From positions 645,540 to 709,539 of the forward strand of contig NZ_SOBR01000002.1 in NCBI RefSeq assembly GCF_004364315.1: a stretch of DNA of 64,000 nucleotides, in the 5' to 3' direction. The DNA comes from Chromohalobacter marismortui (GTDB lineage: Bacteria; Pseudomonadota; Gammaproteobacteria; Pseudomonadales; Halomonadaceae). Positions 39,813-50,860 of the stretch are shown piece by piece (positions within the stretch are counted from its first letter, which is position 1; each line of letters starts with the position of its first letter). The notes under the pieces were generated by a model. The model searched no databases. It had not been told where the DNA came from and was given only the letters and a program-made list of their open reading frames with translations. The position numbers and the translations under genes are program-made.

Positions 39813-40799
39813 TCAGGCGGCGGTCAGGTCGGAAAGATTGCGCACGATGGCCTGCTGGCCGAGCGGAATCTTGTAGCCGTTGTGGGCATAGGCGATGGCA
39901 TTCTCGAAAGCGAGCTTTGCGGCGTCGGCAAACACGGCTTCGCTGGCGGCCTTGCCCTTGAGCGCCGCTTCCACCTCCGGGGCGCGCCAGGGCTTGGTGC
40001 CGACACCGCCCATGGCGACCCGGGCCTCACGAATGGTGTTGCCGTCCATGCGCACGATCACCGCGCTGGAGGCGAGCGCAAACTGATAGGACTGGCGATC
40101 GCGCAGCTTGAGATAGGCCGACCGGCTTCCGTGGATCGGCGCCTCGAGAATCACATGAGTGATCAGCTCGCCAGGCTCGAGGGCGTGCTCGCGGGCCGGG
40201 GTGTCACCGGGCAACAGGTGGAAATCGCCGAAGTCGATCTCGCGGGTGCCCTCCGGCCCCTGCACCTCGACCGTGGCGCCGATCGCGGCCATCGCCACGC
40301 ACATGTCCGAGGGATGCGTGGCGATGCAGCTGTCGCTGGTGCCGAGCACCGCATGCACGCTGCGATTGACGCCGCCGATCGCCGCGCAGCCGCTACCGGG
40401 GTCGCGCTTGTTGCAGGCGGAGACGCCATCGCGGAAATAGGGACAGCGCACCCGCTGCATGATGTTGCCACCGGTGGTGGCCTTGTTGCGCAGTTGTGTC
40501 GAGGCACCCGCCAGCAGGGCCTGGGACAGCACGGCATAATCCTCGACCACACGCGCGTCCCGCGCCAGCGTGGTATTGGTCACCATCGCGCCGATACGCA
40601 GCCGCCCGTCGTCGAGGCGCTCGATGGTCGTGAGATCGACGCCGTTGATATCGACCACCGTCTGCGGCTGCATCACGTCGAGCTTGACCAGGTCCAGCAG
40701 TGTGGTGCCGCCTGCCAGAAAGGCGGCATCGCGATCGCTGCCATGCGCCGCAATCGCCTGCTGCGGGCTTTCGGCGCGGGCGTAATCGAAATGTCTCAT
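39813..40799 (-). CDS. paoB: Aldehyde oxidoreductase FAD-binding subunit with extra [4Fe-4S] site (PaoB type)
   Basis: 328 residues. FAD-binding PCMH fold with FLAGGTTLLDLVKL and TTGGNIMQRVRCPYF. Cysteines 119, 129, 138 and 158 (CPYFRD, ACNKRDPGSGC, DSC) reproduce the insertion that carries the additional [4Fe-4S] cluster of E. coli PaoB and separates this group from ordinary xanthine dehydrogenases. The start at 40799 overlaps the paoA stop (ATGA). Confidence 0.9.
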   Translation of the reverse strand: MRHFDYARAESPQQAIAAHGSDRDAAFLAGGTTLLDLVKLDVMQPQTVVDINGVDLTTIERLDDGRLRIGAMVTNTTLARDARVVEDYAVLSQALLAGASTQLRNKATTGGNIMQRVRCPYFRDGVSACNKRDPGSGCAAIGGVNRSVHAVLGTSDSCIATHPSDMCVAMAAIGATVEVQGPEGTREIDFGDFHLLPGDTPAREHALEPGELITHVILEAPIHGSRSAYLKLRDRQSYQFALASSAVIVRMDGNTIREARVAMGGVGTKPWRAPEVEAALKGKAASEAVFADAAKLAFENAIAYAHNGYKIPLGQQAIVRNLSDLTAA

Positions 40800-41479
40800 G
40801 TCTTGTCTCCCTGGACGGCGCCTCGAGCTGACTGTATCGCCGCGACGATGTTCTTGTAGGCACCGCAACGGCAGATATTGCCGCTCATCGCCTCGCGCAC
40901 GTCGGCGTCACGGGTACCAATGTCGTCATCCTGCAGGATCGCCAGCGCGCTCATCATCTGACCCGCCGTGCAGTAACCGCACTGATAGGCGTCATGTGCG
41001 AGAAACGCCTGCTGCAACGGATGCTGCTGGCCGTCCTTCTCGAGCCCTTCGACGGTGGTGATCTCGTCACCGTCGTGGGTCACGGCGAGGCTCAAGCAGG
41101 AATTGATGGACGTGCCGTTGACCAGGATCGTGCAGGCGCCACACTGGCCGTGGTCGCAGCCCTTCTTGGTGCCGGTGAGACCGAGACCGTGGCGCAGCGC
41201 GTCGAGCAGAATCACGTTGGGTGTGACATCGAGCTGATGGCGACGTCCATTGACGGTCAGGGTGATGCGCCGTTTCCCCTCGGCGGGCGGTGCATCGGTC
41301 TGCGTGTCGGGGTCGTCCGGCGAGCCGGCGTAACTCACCGACGACAACGCCGGCGCGGCGGCTACCGCCAACCCGGAAGCGCCTGCAGTCTGCAGGAAGC
41401 GGCGCCGCGACGGCGATGCCGGTTGTCGCGCGGGATCATAATACGAGACCTCGGCCTCGAGACGTTCGCGGTCATCCAT
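40796..41479 (-). CDS. paoA: Aldehyde oxidoreductase [2Fe-2S] subunit with Tat signal (PaoA type)
   Basis: 227 residues. The twin-arginine signal SRRRFLQTAGASGLAVAAAPAL at about 24-45 exports the folded complex. Two [2Fe-2S] sites follow: CDHGQCGACTILVNG and CGYCTAGQMMSAL...CRCGAY. First gene of the operon; PaoA carries the export signal for the whole heterotrimer. Confidence 0.92.
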   Translation of the reverse strand: MDDRERLEAEVSYYDPARQPASPSRRRFLQTAGASGLAVAAAPALSSVSYAGSPDDPDTQTDAPPAEGKRRITLTVNGRRHQLDVTPNVILLDALRHGLGLTGTKKGCDHGQCGACTILVNGTSINSCLSLAVTHDGDEITTVEGLEKDGQQHPLQQAFLAHDAYQCGYCTAGQMMSALAILQDDDIGTRDADVREAMSGNICRCGAYKNIVAAIQSARGAVQGDKT

Positions 41480-41725
41480 GTCGTATCCTCACCATTCGCC
41501 AGCCAGGGGCTGGGGGCCGTCTTCGGCGAGCGATTACCGGGCATCGGTGCACGCCCACCGACGTAAAATAGTCTGCGGGCCGAAAACCGTGTCAGGCGGT
41601 TCGGCCAACCTTAACGTTAGGAGAAGCGTCGGATAGCCGCAAAGCTAGGGCGCTAACTTCAGAGAAACGGAGCATGATGCCAGAGGATCAGGCATGAAAT
41701 GCCGAGCATATGGCACAGGAACGCA

Positions 41726-41759
41726 AGACCGCCGCCCGGAAACACCGTGACGGCGGTCT
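41726..41759 (-). terminator. Hairpin downstream of tRNA-Thr(CGT)
   Basis: Perfect 9-bp stem (41726-41734 with 41751-41759) and a 16-base loop, just past the tRNA's 3' end. No long T-tract, so it may be a processing or pause structure. Confidence 0.45.
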
Positions 41760-41773
41760 GCAGATATTTATCT

Positions 41774-41849
41774 TGGTGCCGGTGAGTGGACTCGAACCAC
41801 CGACCTACGCATTACGAGTGCGTTGCTCTTCCGACTGAGCTACACCGGC
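41774..41849 (-). tRNA. tRNA-Thr (anticodon CGT)
   Basis: 76 nt with encoded CCA. Acceptor GCCGGTG pairs with CACCGGC, D-arm AGCTCAG...GAGC, anticodon loop CTCGTAA, T-loop TTCGAGT. Reads the ACG codon. Confidence 0.97.
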
Positions 41850-41911
41850 AGCGGCACAAAATGGTAGTCAGGATAGCGTCACTCGACAAGGCCCACGCAC
41901 TTAGGACGACG

Positions 41912-42112
41912 CTACTCAGGCAACACCGGCATGGTCAGCAGCAGCCACAGATACACCGCAATCAGCGCCGCCACCACCGCGGCGATGGCCCAGGCCATGC
42001 GCTCTCGTGTCGCCTTGTCCCGTGCGACAAGATGCTTGAGCGCTATCCGTGCGCCCCACCAGACGCCTACCAGCACCAGCAATGGAATGACCACGCCGAT
42101 TAGAAATGTCAT
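41912..42112 (-). CDS. Small two-helix membrane protein
   Basis: 66 residues: hydrophobic helix about 2-20, a charged loop (RIALKHLVARDKATRERM), second helix about 38-62. GGAGGCG lies just ahead of the ATG at 42112. I recognise no family. The good ribosome site and hairpin topology support a real inner-membrane protein. Confidence 0.6.
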   Translation of the reverse strand: MTFLIGVVIPLLVLVGVWWGARIALKHLVARDKATRERMAWAIAAVVAALIAVYLWLLLTMPVLPE

Positions 42113-42229
42113 ATCGCCTCCATCGTCCGGCAATGCACGACTATCATGACGCAACGCCCACGAGTCTCGCAGCGGTCGCTGGGTTCGACAAGCGCATGCC
42201 GCCTGGCCACAAGATTGTCGACAGTGTAT

Positions 42230-42258
42230 ATGCGCAACAAACACTCCACTGGTATAAT
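42230..42258 (+). promoter_or_regulatory. Extended -10 promoter upstream of icd
   Basis: The 353-bp gap before icd (42113-42465) holds no gene. TGGTATAAT at 42250-42258 is a perfect -10 with the extended TG element; the -35 is poor. It would give an icd leader of about 200 nt. Confidence 0.5.
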
Positions 42259-42381
42259 CTGGCACGACCGCTGGGTCGCCGGCACCATGACGGGCCAACC
42301 GAATTCACTATCTGCATGATGATTCAAGCGCTTTCGCGGAGACGGCATCATCGCCGGACGAGCGGAACTGCCCAAAGTTAG

Positions 42382-44700
<2,319 letters not shown>

Positions 44701-44750
44701 GCGCTTTCCGCCGGGCCACACTTGGTCCCGTATCGTAAAAGCGTCAGAAC

Positions 44751-44775
44751 AGGCCCATGCCCCGTGCATGGGCCT
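44751..44775 (+). terminator. Terminator of icd
   Basis: Perfect 10-bp stem AGGCCCATGC/GCATGGGCCT with a 5-base loop, 50 bases after the stop, followed by a moderately T-rich tail. Confidence 0.7.
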
Positions 44776-44830
44776 GCTTCGTTCAGAGACAGGAAAAGCA
44801 CTGGAAGGCCTGATTTCCTGTCTTCCAGGC

Positions 44831-44990
44831 AGAAAAAAGCCCTCCACCGATGGGAGGGCTAAAACGTAGTACGCAGTGCGAGCCACTACGCGATGGAATC
44901 GGACATCCTTGGAGGTTCCTGGCCATCCATGGCTCACACTTACAGAAAATAACACATTAGAGACGCCTCGTTTACCTCCATTCAATACTT
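44831..44990 (-). ncRNA. Candidate small RNA on the minus strand
   Basis: A strong minus-strand intrinsic terminator (8-bp stem 44838-44845/44853-44860, then six T) has no coding gene upstream. Just before it in the minus direction is an 11-bp stem with one G-U pair (44930-44940 with 44875-44885) enclosing a GATGG/CCATC stem and two GGA motifs. A -35-like CTGACA and -10-like TTACTA, 18 bases apart, lie around 44994-45023, predicting a transcript of about 160 nt. I do not recognise the family; extent and promoter are inferred. Confidence 0.45.
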
Positions 44991-45109
44991 TTTTAGTAAG
45001 CCAATGCCGACGCAATGTGTCAGCATTGACGTGCGCTCCAACAAGGCTTATCCAGACGGCATCAATATCCGAGTAAAATTGTCAGCTATTTAACTCAGAT
45101 CAATCTAGC

Positions 45110-45265
45110 GGCCTGCTGACTATGACACCGTGGGCGGCGTCGAGCAGGGAGGCGACGTCGATGCTCAAGCATCGCGCACAAGGACGTGCGGCAAGTCGCA
45201 AGGAGCTCGACAGGACAATGCAGTGACGCAATCGTCCACAGCCCGGCCTCGGTCGGGCTTATTTG
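45110..45265 (+). ncRNA. CsrB/RsmY/RsmZ-like small regulatory RNA candidate
   Basis: Successive hairpins display GGA in their loops. Stem 45136-45142/45153-45159 carries loop AGCAGGGAGG. Stem 45175-45179/45186-45190 carries loop AAGGAC. Stem 45195-45198/45208-45211 carries a loop with AAGGA. A fourth AGGA follows at 45212-45215, and an additional GATGC/GCATC hairpin has no GGA. An AGCCCG/CGGGCT terminator at 45240-45259 with TTATTTGT ends it. Repeated loop GGA motifs are how CsrA/RsmA-sequestering RNAs work. The 5' end is estimated. No open reading frame of its own. Confidence 0.6.
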
Positions 45266-45342
45266 TGTCTGGACCTCGCCAACGCCTTCCTCTGCCGCAA
45301 TGGTCTATTCTAGCCGGCGTGCCATCGTTGCAAGGAGAAGGT

Positions 45343-45897
45343 ATGACACCACGCAAGACCGACTTCCCACTCGATCAATGCCGCTGCCATCTGGAAACCG
45401 GCCCCATCGTATTGGTGGGCTCGCAATGCCAATCAGAGCGCAACCTGATGGTGATGGGCTGGCACATGATGCTCGGCTTCACACCGGCACACTTTGGATG
45501 TCTTATCAGCGCCGCCAATTACAGCCATCGCCTCGTGCGCGAAAGCCGCGAATGTACGATCAACATACCGACACTTGAGCTGGTCGACGCCGTGGTCGGA
45601 GTAGGCAATAGCGATGGTGACGCACTCGATAAGTTCGACGCCTTCGGGCTGACACCGACACCGGGCAAGAGCGTATCCGCTCCGCTCGTGGAGGAATGCT
45701 ATGCCAGCTTCGAGTGCCGCCTGGCCGACGACAGTCAGATAGATCGCCACGAGCTGTTCATCTGGGAAATCGTCAAGGCCCATGTCGACACCTCGATCGC
45801 CCTTCCCCGCACACTGCATTATCGCGGTCACGGCCGCTTCATGGTCGCCGGCGACGACGTCGATCGCGCAGTGGATTTCCGGGTGCAGAATCTGTAA
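45343..45897 (+). CDS. Flavin reductase-like FMN-binding split-barrel protein
   Basis: 184 residues of the flavin reductase/DIM6-NTAB type. NLMVMGWHMMLGFTPAHFGCLIS corresponds to the FMN-phosphate region, and SRECTINIPTLELVDAVVGVG and ECYASFECRLADD are family elements. AAGGAGAAGG precedes the ATG. Could reduce or bind flavin for a partner oxygenase; none is encoded next to it. It sits directly after the RNA candidate. Confidence 0.82.
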   Translation: MTPRKTDFPLDQCRCHLETGPIVLVGSQCQSERNLMVMGWHMMLGFTPAHFGCLISAANYSHRLVRESRECTINIPTLELVDAVVGVGNSDGDALDKFDAFGLTPTPGKSVSAPLVEECYASFECRLADDSQIDRHELFIWEIVKAHVDTSIALPRTLHYRGHGRFMVAGDDVDRAVDFRVQNL

Positions 45898-45940
45898 GGC
45901 TTGAACGAGCGCCGTGGACAAAATGTGGACACATACAAAA

Positions 45941-45962
45941 AAACCGCCCTGAGAGGCGGTTT
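45941..45962. terminator. Bidirectional terminator between flavin-reductase gene and tRNA cluster
   Basis: 8-bp stem AAACCGCC/GGCGGTTT, 6-base loop; on the minus strand it is followed by seven T in a row, ending the tRNA transcript, and on the plus strand by TTTCTTT. Confidence 0.8.
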
Positions 45963-46004
45963 CTTTCAAGGCCAAAAAAGCCTTTCAAATCAAGCTCTAA
46001 GCTA

Positions 46005-46080
<76 letters not shown>

Positions 46081-46101
46081 ATAGCATAGAGATGTTGGCG
46101 A

Positions 46102-46176
46102 TGGCTGGGGTAGCAGGACTCGAACCTGCGAATGCCGATACCAAAAACCGGTGCCTTACCACTTGGCTATACCCCA
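46102..46176 (-). tRNA. tRNA-Gln (anticodon TTG)
   Basis: 75 nt with encoded CCA; acceptor TGGGGTA/TACCCCA and anticodon loop TTTTGGT. The U1-A72 pair is typical of bacterial tRNA-Gln. Confidence 0.96.
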
Positions 46177-46182
46177 GCAATG

Positions 46183-46258
46183 TGGTGGCCAGAGACGGAA
46201 TCGAACCGCCGACACGAGGATTTTCAATCCACTGCTCTACCGACTGAGCTATCTGGCC
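46183..46258 (-). tRNA. tRNA-Phe (anticodon GAA)
   Basis: 76 nt with encoded CCA; acceptor GGCCAGA/TCTGGCC, anticodon loop TTGAAAA. The anticodon stem appears to have a U-U mismatch at its second pair. It is six bases from tRNA-Gln, so the two are co-transcribed. Confidence 0.95.
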
Positions 46259-46343
46259 CTTGCCAACGGGGACGCATTAAACCGAATTCTTCGGTGCGGG
46301 TCAAGCCTTTTAATTCAAAAAGATGCTGACCGCCGAGCCTGCT

Positions 46344-46616
46344 CTACTGGCTAGGCGGCACGTACCCTTCGGCATGATCGGTCTCCCGGTTGTCGAGGAA
46401 GCGCTCCATCTGGTCCATGAGATAAGTACGCGCGTCGGGATCCAGCAGGCTGAGATGCTTTTCGTTGATCAGACGGGTCTGCAGCGCTTGCCACTCATCC
46501 CAGGCTTGCTTGGAAACCGTCTGCTGAATCTCCTGCCCCTTGGCACCAGGCAACGGCGGAAACGGCAGGGCCTCGAGTTCCTGTTGGTATTTACGGCAAA
46601 AGACGGTCTGGCTCAT
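46344..46616 (-). CDS. yggX: Probable Fe(II)-trafficking protein YggX
   Basis: 90 residues, full length. VFCRKYQQELEALPFPPLPGAKGQEI contains the conserved cysteine and is diagnostic; the C-terminus LLDPDARTYLMDQMERFL also fits. Implicated in iron handling and protecting Fe-S clusters from oxidation. TAGGAG precedes the ATG at 46616. It follows mutY, an Fe-S enzyme, the same order as in E. coli. Confidence 0.95.
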   Translation of the reverse strand: MSQTVFCRKYQQELEALPFPPLPGAKGQEIQQTVSKQAWDEWQALQTRLINEKHLSLLDPDARTYLMDQMERFLDNRETDHAEGYVPPSQ

Positions 46617-46658
46617 GGCGCTTACTCCTAACGTATTGCGGTTCGTCATGACACAAAA

Positions 46659-47726
46659 TCACGAAACATCCTGGTCGAGTAGTGTCTTGACCGGCGCCGC
46701 CAATCCTACACTAGCGGGTGCCTTGGCGTCGTACCATAGCCCTCCTGACTCGCCGACCTCGAAAGGCAGCTCGTTCAAGCGTGCCGGCGAGGGCGTGATC
46801 TTCAAACGAAAATGGCTGAAGGTATGCGTGAACACCTCGCCATCCGCCTCGCGCTGTGCATCGGGAAAGCGCTGATCGAGCCAGGCGCTTAGCGCTTGCT
46901 CATCATCGAACTGTGGCAGGCTCCACAGGCCGCCCCACAGGCCGCTGGCGGGGCGCTGCTGGAGGAAGACGCGTCCCAGTGGGTCACGCAATACCAGCAT
47001 CCTTGTGGCGCGCTCAGGCAATGTCTTGCGCGGCTTGGATTCGGGGAAGCGCGTTTCTTCGCTACGCGCATGCGCCACGCAGACATCGTCGAAGGGGCAT
47101 AGCAGGCATGCCGGCTTGCTGCGCGTACACAACGTCGCCCCCAGGTCCATCATCGCCTGGGTATAGTCGGCCAGACGCTCATCGGGCGTGTAACGCTCCG
47201 CCAGCGCCCATAGCTCACGCTCCACGGCAGGACGGCCGGGCCAGCCTTCCACGGCGTGCAGACGGGTCAGCACACGCTTGACGTTGCCATCGAGAATCGG
47301 CGCACGCCGACCGCTGCTGATGCTGATGATCGCGCCGGCCGTGGAACGCCCGATACCGGGCAGCTCGGAAAGCGTCTCGACGCTGTCCATCGGGAACTCG
47401 CCGCCATGTTCGTCCATCACCACCTGGGCCGCCTTGTGCAGGTTTCGCGCCCGCGCGTAATACCCGAGCCCCGTCCAGAGGTGCAGCACCTCGTCTTGCG
47501 GCGCTCGCGCCAAGGCGGCGACATCGGGAAAGCGCTCCATGAAGCGCTGATAGTACGGAATCACCGTGGCGACCTGCGTCTGCTGCAGCATGATCTCCGA
47601 GACCCAGACACGATAGGGCGTCTTGTCGAATTGCCAGGGCAGCGTCTTGCGCCCATGCACGTCGAACCATGCAAAAAGTCGCTGCCGAAAGTCCTCGGCG
47701 GTAAGCGGAATGTCCTGCATATGCAT
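46659..47726 (-). CDS. mutY: A/G-specific adenine glycosylase MutY
   Basis: 355 residues. Removes adenine mispaired with 8-oxoguanine. Helix-hairpin-helix [13 protein letters not shown] with the catalytic aspartate in [14 protein letters not shown]; [4Fe-4S] cysteines in [18 protein letters not shown]-terminal Nudix-like recognition domain. Separated from asmA by a strong terminator, so it has its own promoter and is followed by yggX. Confidence 0.96.
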   Translation of the reverse strand: MHMQDIPLTAEDFRQRLFAWFDVHGRKTLPWQFDKTPYRVWVSEIMLQQTQVATVIPYYQRFMERFPDVAALARAPQDEVLHLWTGLGYYARARNLHKAAQVVMDEHGGEFPMDSVETLSELPGIGRSTAGAIISISSGRRAPILDGNVKRVLTRLHAVEGWPGRPAVERELWALAERYTPDERLADYTQAMMDLGATLCTRSKPACLLCPFDDVCVAHARSEETRFPESKPRKTLPERATRMLVLRDPLGRVFLQQRPASGLWGGLWSLPQFDDEQALSAWLDQRFPDAQREADGEVFTHTFSHFRLKITPSPARLNELPFEVGESGGLWYDAKAPASVGLAAPVKTLLDQDVS

Positions 47727-47786
47727 TATCGTCCAAAGGGCGCAGAGATCGTCAAGCGATGGGAGTCCGGCGTGCAGGACATCCCA

Positions 47787-47814
47787 AAAAAAGCGCCGAC
47801 ATAGGTCGGCGCAG
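47787..47814 (-). terminator. Intrinsic terminator of the asmA operon
   Basis: On the minus strand an 8-bp GCGCCGAC/GTCGGCGC stem with a 4-base loop is followed by seven or more T, between asmA and mutY. Confidence 0.85.
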
Positions 47815-47834
47815 GGACTGGCTTTGGGCTTTGC

Positions 47835-50201
47835 TCATTTGAATAGACCACGCAACTTGTCGCCAAGTTCCTGGGCAGCGCCTTCTCCGAGCGTTTCGTC
47901 GATCTTGCGCACGGTATCACTGTCGAGCTTATCTTCGAGCACCTCACCTAGTTTCTCGCTGGCTTCGCGCTTGGCCTTGTCCTTGGCCAGTTCTTCCAAT
48001 GTGTCCTGGAAGGCTTCGCGATCGAAGCGGCACCATTCGCCCGGCTTGCCGCCCAGTTGCCCTTCGCAGTGCACCGGCAGGCTTACCTGCTGCAAACGCG
48101 ACGTCACCCGGCAGGCGCTCTGGTCAGCGGTATCGATGAAGCGCGCCTTGAGGTCGTAAGCAAAGCGCTCGGTGGGAATGTTGAACATGCCCGCACCGGT
48201 CATCTCGATGCCGGGAATGCGAATCGTGAGGTCCTCGTTACGCGCCACGCCATTGGTGATATCAAGACTCGCCGAGAGCGTGTCGAAGGGGGTGTCGTCG
48301 CTCCATTCGCGATCCGACTGCTCGCCGTCCAGAATCGCGGCGGCGGTGCATAGTTGACGCGAGACATTGACGTCGAGCATCGCGCCATCGTCGATGCGTA
48401 GCGCGGCCGTGCCGTTGAGATGGCGCTTGAGCGACGCGAGTCGATTGGTCCGCGAGGTCACGTCACTCTTCAGGTAGAGCTGGCCACGCAGTGGCGACTC
48501 CTTGCCGGTGACATCCGCGTAAAGCGGCGCAATCTGCACATTGGAGAGTGACTCAGTGACGGCCATGCGCAACGGTGACGCGCTGACATCCAGGCTCCCC
48601 TGAGCATCGAGCGTGCCGCCGTAGAGCTTGGCCGAGAGGGACTCCAGACGCTGACGGCCATCTTCACCGGTCACGCGTAGCGCGACATCGGTCAGCGTCA
48701 TCCCCTTGGCCGTCAGGGTGTCGAGTGCCAGGCGGCCATCGAGGGTCAAGCCGGAGAGCCAATCGACGGGCAGCAATCCCGCTCCCTCGGCGGCGGCATA
48801 TGCTGGGGAGACGCCTAGCGCTTCGAGAATCGCCGCCGTGTCCTCGGTATCTGCTGCACTGTTCTCCCCTTGGCTATCGGCGGGGGGCAGATAAGCATCC
48901 AGGTCGAGGCGTTCGCCTTGCAGATCGAAGCTCAGCCACTGGCCGCCGAAGCCGGCCCCCAGCTCGCCAGTGAAAGTTTCACCATCGAGCAGCAAGCTCA
49001 GGTCCGCGAAGTTGATGCGCTGAAGGTCCCCATGCACCGGACTGGTCAACGCCACTTCGCTCAGCGCTTCGTCGCTGGCGGTGTTCGGCAAGGCATCGAA
49101 ACGCTTGAGCCAGTCTCGCAATGACAGCGGCGCGAGCTTGAGCTGTCCGGTGTATTGCGGAGTCGTGAGCAGCTCTGTAAAGCTCAGCGTCCCCGTGAGA
49201 TTCAGGCCATCATCGCCGCTCAGCGCGATATCACGCAGTTGCGCGGTCTGGTCAGCGAGGTCGGCTTCGCCATCGAATCCCAGACTCAACCCGAGCGGCT
49301 TGCCCGTCACTGCGGGATGGTGCAGGCGTGTATCGAGTTTGACCCCGTCGAAACGATAATGCTGTTGCGGGGTCTCGGCGAGCACATGTCCGACCTGCAG
49401 GTTGATGCCCTGAGCTTTCTCGGAAAGCGCCGGCCATTGCGTACTGGTCTCCAGCGTCATTTTATTCAACTCGTAACGACCATCGCTCAAACCAAGCCGC
49501 ACTCGACTCTTGAACGTTATCTCGCTGGTTAACGCGGGCGTTTGGCTGACGAGATCGAACGCCATCTGCAAGGGAAAGGCTGCGTCGGGACTGACGTTGC
49601 TGGCGTCCAAGCCAAGGTCTTTCAGCGTCAGGTCCAGGTTGCGCTGTGCGTCGCGATAACGTACCTGGCTATCCCGCACTTTTATGCTGGCGATATCCAG
49701 CGCCACGGGAAGGCTGCCGGGGTTCTGCTCCAGCCCCGGCCCCGCCGATGCCGGTGCCAAGGCCGCCTCGGCCTGCTCACCGTTATCTTCCATATGATCG
49801 AGCAAGACATTCCAGTTGCCCTGACCTTGCGCGTCGCGTGCCAGATTGAGGCGCATGCCATCCAGCGTCAGCCCTTCCACGGCCACCTCGCCGGAAAGCA
49901 GCGGCGCGAACGCCACGCTGACCTCGGCGCGATCGAACGCCGCAAATGGCGCGTTTTCATGGGATTGCTCGGGCAGCCAGGCCTCGGCCTGCTCGACACT
50001 GAAGCCCAGACGCGGATAGAAGGACCACGACAAGGGGCCATCCAGGTCGAGTTCCAGGCCGCTCTGTTCGCGCACCGCCTCGACAAGCCGGGGCTTGAGG
50101 TCGTTGGGATCGAAGAAAGTGGTGATATAGACCACGGCGCCGACCACGATCAAGGCCAACACCCCGACCACCGCCAGCAATGCTCTCAGCAGCGCTCTCA
50201 T
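47835..50201 (-). CDS. asmA: AsmA family protein
   Basis: 788 residues: one N-terminal membrane helix (about 2-25), the AsmA N-terminal domain (FDPNDLKPRLVEAVREQSGLELDLDGPLSWSFYPRLG) and a long beta-rich periplasmic stretch ending with the AsmA C-terminal repeat (RIPGIEMTGAGMFNIPTERFAYDLKARF). AsmA-like proteins act in outer-membrane lipid and protein homeostasis, perhaps as phospholipid bridges. The start codon overlaps the stop of the upstream PanZ-like gene. Confidence 0.92.
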   Translation of the reverse strand: MRALLRALLAVVGVLALIVVGAVVYITTFFDPNDLKPRLVEAVREQSGLELDLDGPLSWSFYPRLGFSVEQAEAWLPEQSHENAPFAAFDRAEVSVAFAPLLSGEVAVEGLTLDGMRLNLARDAQGQGNWNVLLDHMEDNGEQAEAALAPASAGPGLEQNPGSLPVALDIASIKVRDSQVRYRDAQRNLDLTLKDLGLDASNVSPDAAFPLQMAFDLVSQTPALTSEITFKSRVRLGLSDGRYELNKMTLETSTQWPALSEKAQGINLQVGHVLAETPQQHYRFDGVKLDTRLHHPAVTGKPLGLSLGFDGEADLADQTAQLRDIALSGDDGLNLTGTLSFTELLTTPQYTGQLKLAPLSLRDWLKRFDALPNTASDEALSEVALTSPVHGDLQRINFADLSLLLDGETFTGELGAGFGGQWLSFDLQGERLDLDAYLPPADSQGENSAADTEDTAAILEALGVSPAYAAAEGAGLLPVDWLSGLTLDGRLALDTLTAKGMTLTDVALRVTGEDGRQRLESLSAKLYGGTLDAQGSLDVSASPLRMAVTESLSNVQIAPLYADVTGKESPLRGQLYLKSDVTSRTNRLASLKRHLNGTAALRIDDGAMLDVNVSRQLCTAAAILDGEQSDREWSDDTPFDTLSASLDITNGVARNEDLTIRIPGIEMTGAGMFNIPTERFAYDLKARFIDTADQSACRVTSRLQQVSLPVHCEGQLGGKPGEWCRFDREAFQDTLEELAKDKAKREASEKLGEVLEDKLDSDTVRKIDETLGEGAAQELGDKLRGLFK

Positions 50202-50653
50202 CGGCGCCCTCCCTGTGACGCTAATGAATGAAGTTCGTAATACGTCCCATCGGCGGCGGGATGATAGCCAAGCCGCGTCAATAGCAACTGGTCCCCCATC
50301 ATCAGCACGGAAGTGGGTACGCGCGGCATGCATGACTCCTCATGCGCCCGTTCGGCAATCAGCGTCAACAAGCGCGAGCCGACACCACGGTGCCGTGTTT
50401 CGGTACGTACGCAGAAATGTGACAACCACCATACGCGAGTTTCACGACGCACGGCGACTGCTCCCAGACGCCGTGCGTTGAATAACGCGCAGCAGAACGT
50501 ACCGCCCTGAGTGAAATGATCGTCGATGAAGCGCTCGACGGGCGCAGGCAGACGCTCGGCGGGCGCATCGCGATAAATGCGCGTGAGATCCTGCGCCACC
50601 TGAACTTCCTGTTCCCATTGGGCGCGGTCGATTTCCTGCAAGGTCACCGGCAT
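50198..50653 (-). CDS. GNAT-fold protein, PanZ/PanM-like acetyl-CoA sensor
   Basis: 151 residues. GNAT core with the acetyl-CoA loop RTETRHRGVGSRLL, preceded by AQDLTRIYRDAPAERL as in the Pseudomonas PanZ-like group. In E. coli, PanZ promotes cleavage of aspartate decarboxylase PanD and limits pantothenate synthesis. Longer than E. coli PanZ (127 residues), so an ordinary acetyltransferase remains possible. Coupled to asmA by a 4-base overlap. Confidence 0.7.
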   Translation of the reverse strand: MPVTLQEIDRAQWEQEVQVAQDLTRIYRDAPAERLPAPVERFIDDHFTQGGTFCCALFNARRLGAVAVRRETRVWWLSHFCVRTETRHRGVGSRLLTLIAERAHEESCMPRVPTSVLMMGDQLLLTRLGYHPAADGTYYELHSLASQGGRR

Positions 50654-50860
50654 GCCTGCTCTCCCTGGACGGTCTCCCTGGCCCCTGTCACGGACCCTCG
50701 AGCGTTGATGATGGAACATGGGAATTGCCCCTGAACTCTTGGCATTGTAGCGGATGGCCGGGACGATTCTCTATAATGAGCCTTCCATGGCGCCGCGAAC
50801 CTTGCGTACCCACGTCCTCGTCGCGCGCCCCGTTCACGTCCGAAGTGCTGGAGACTCCCC

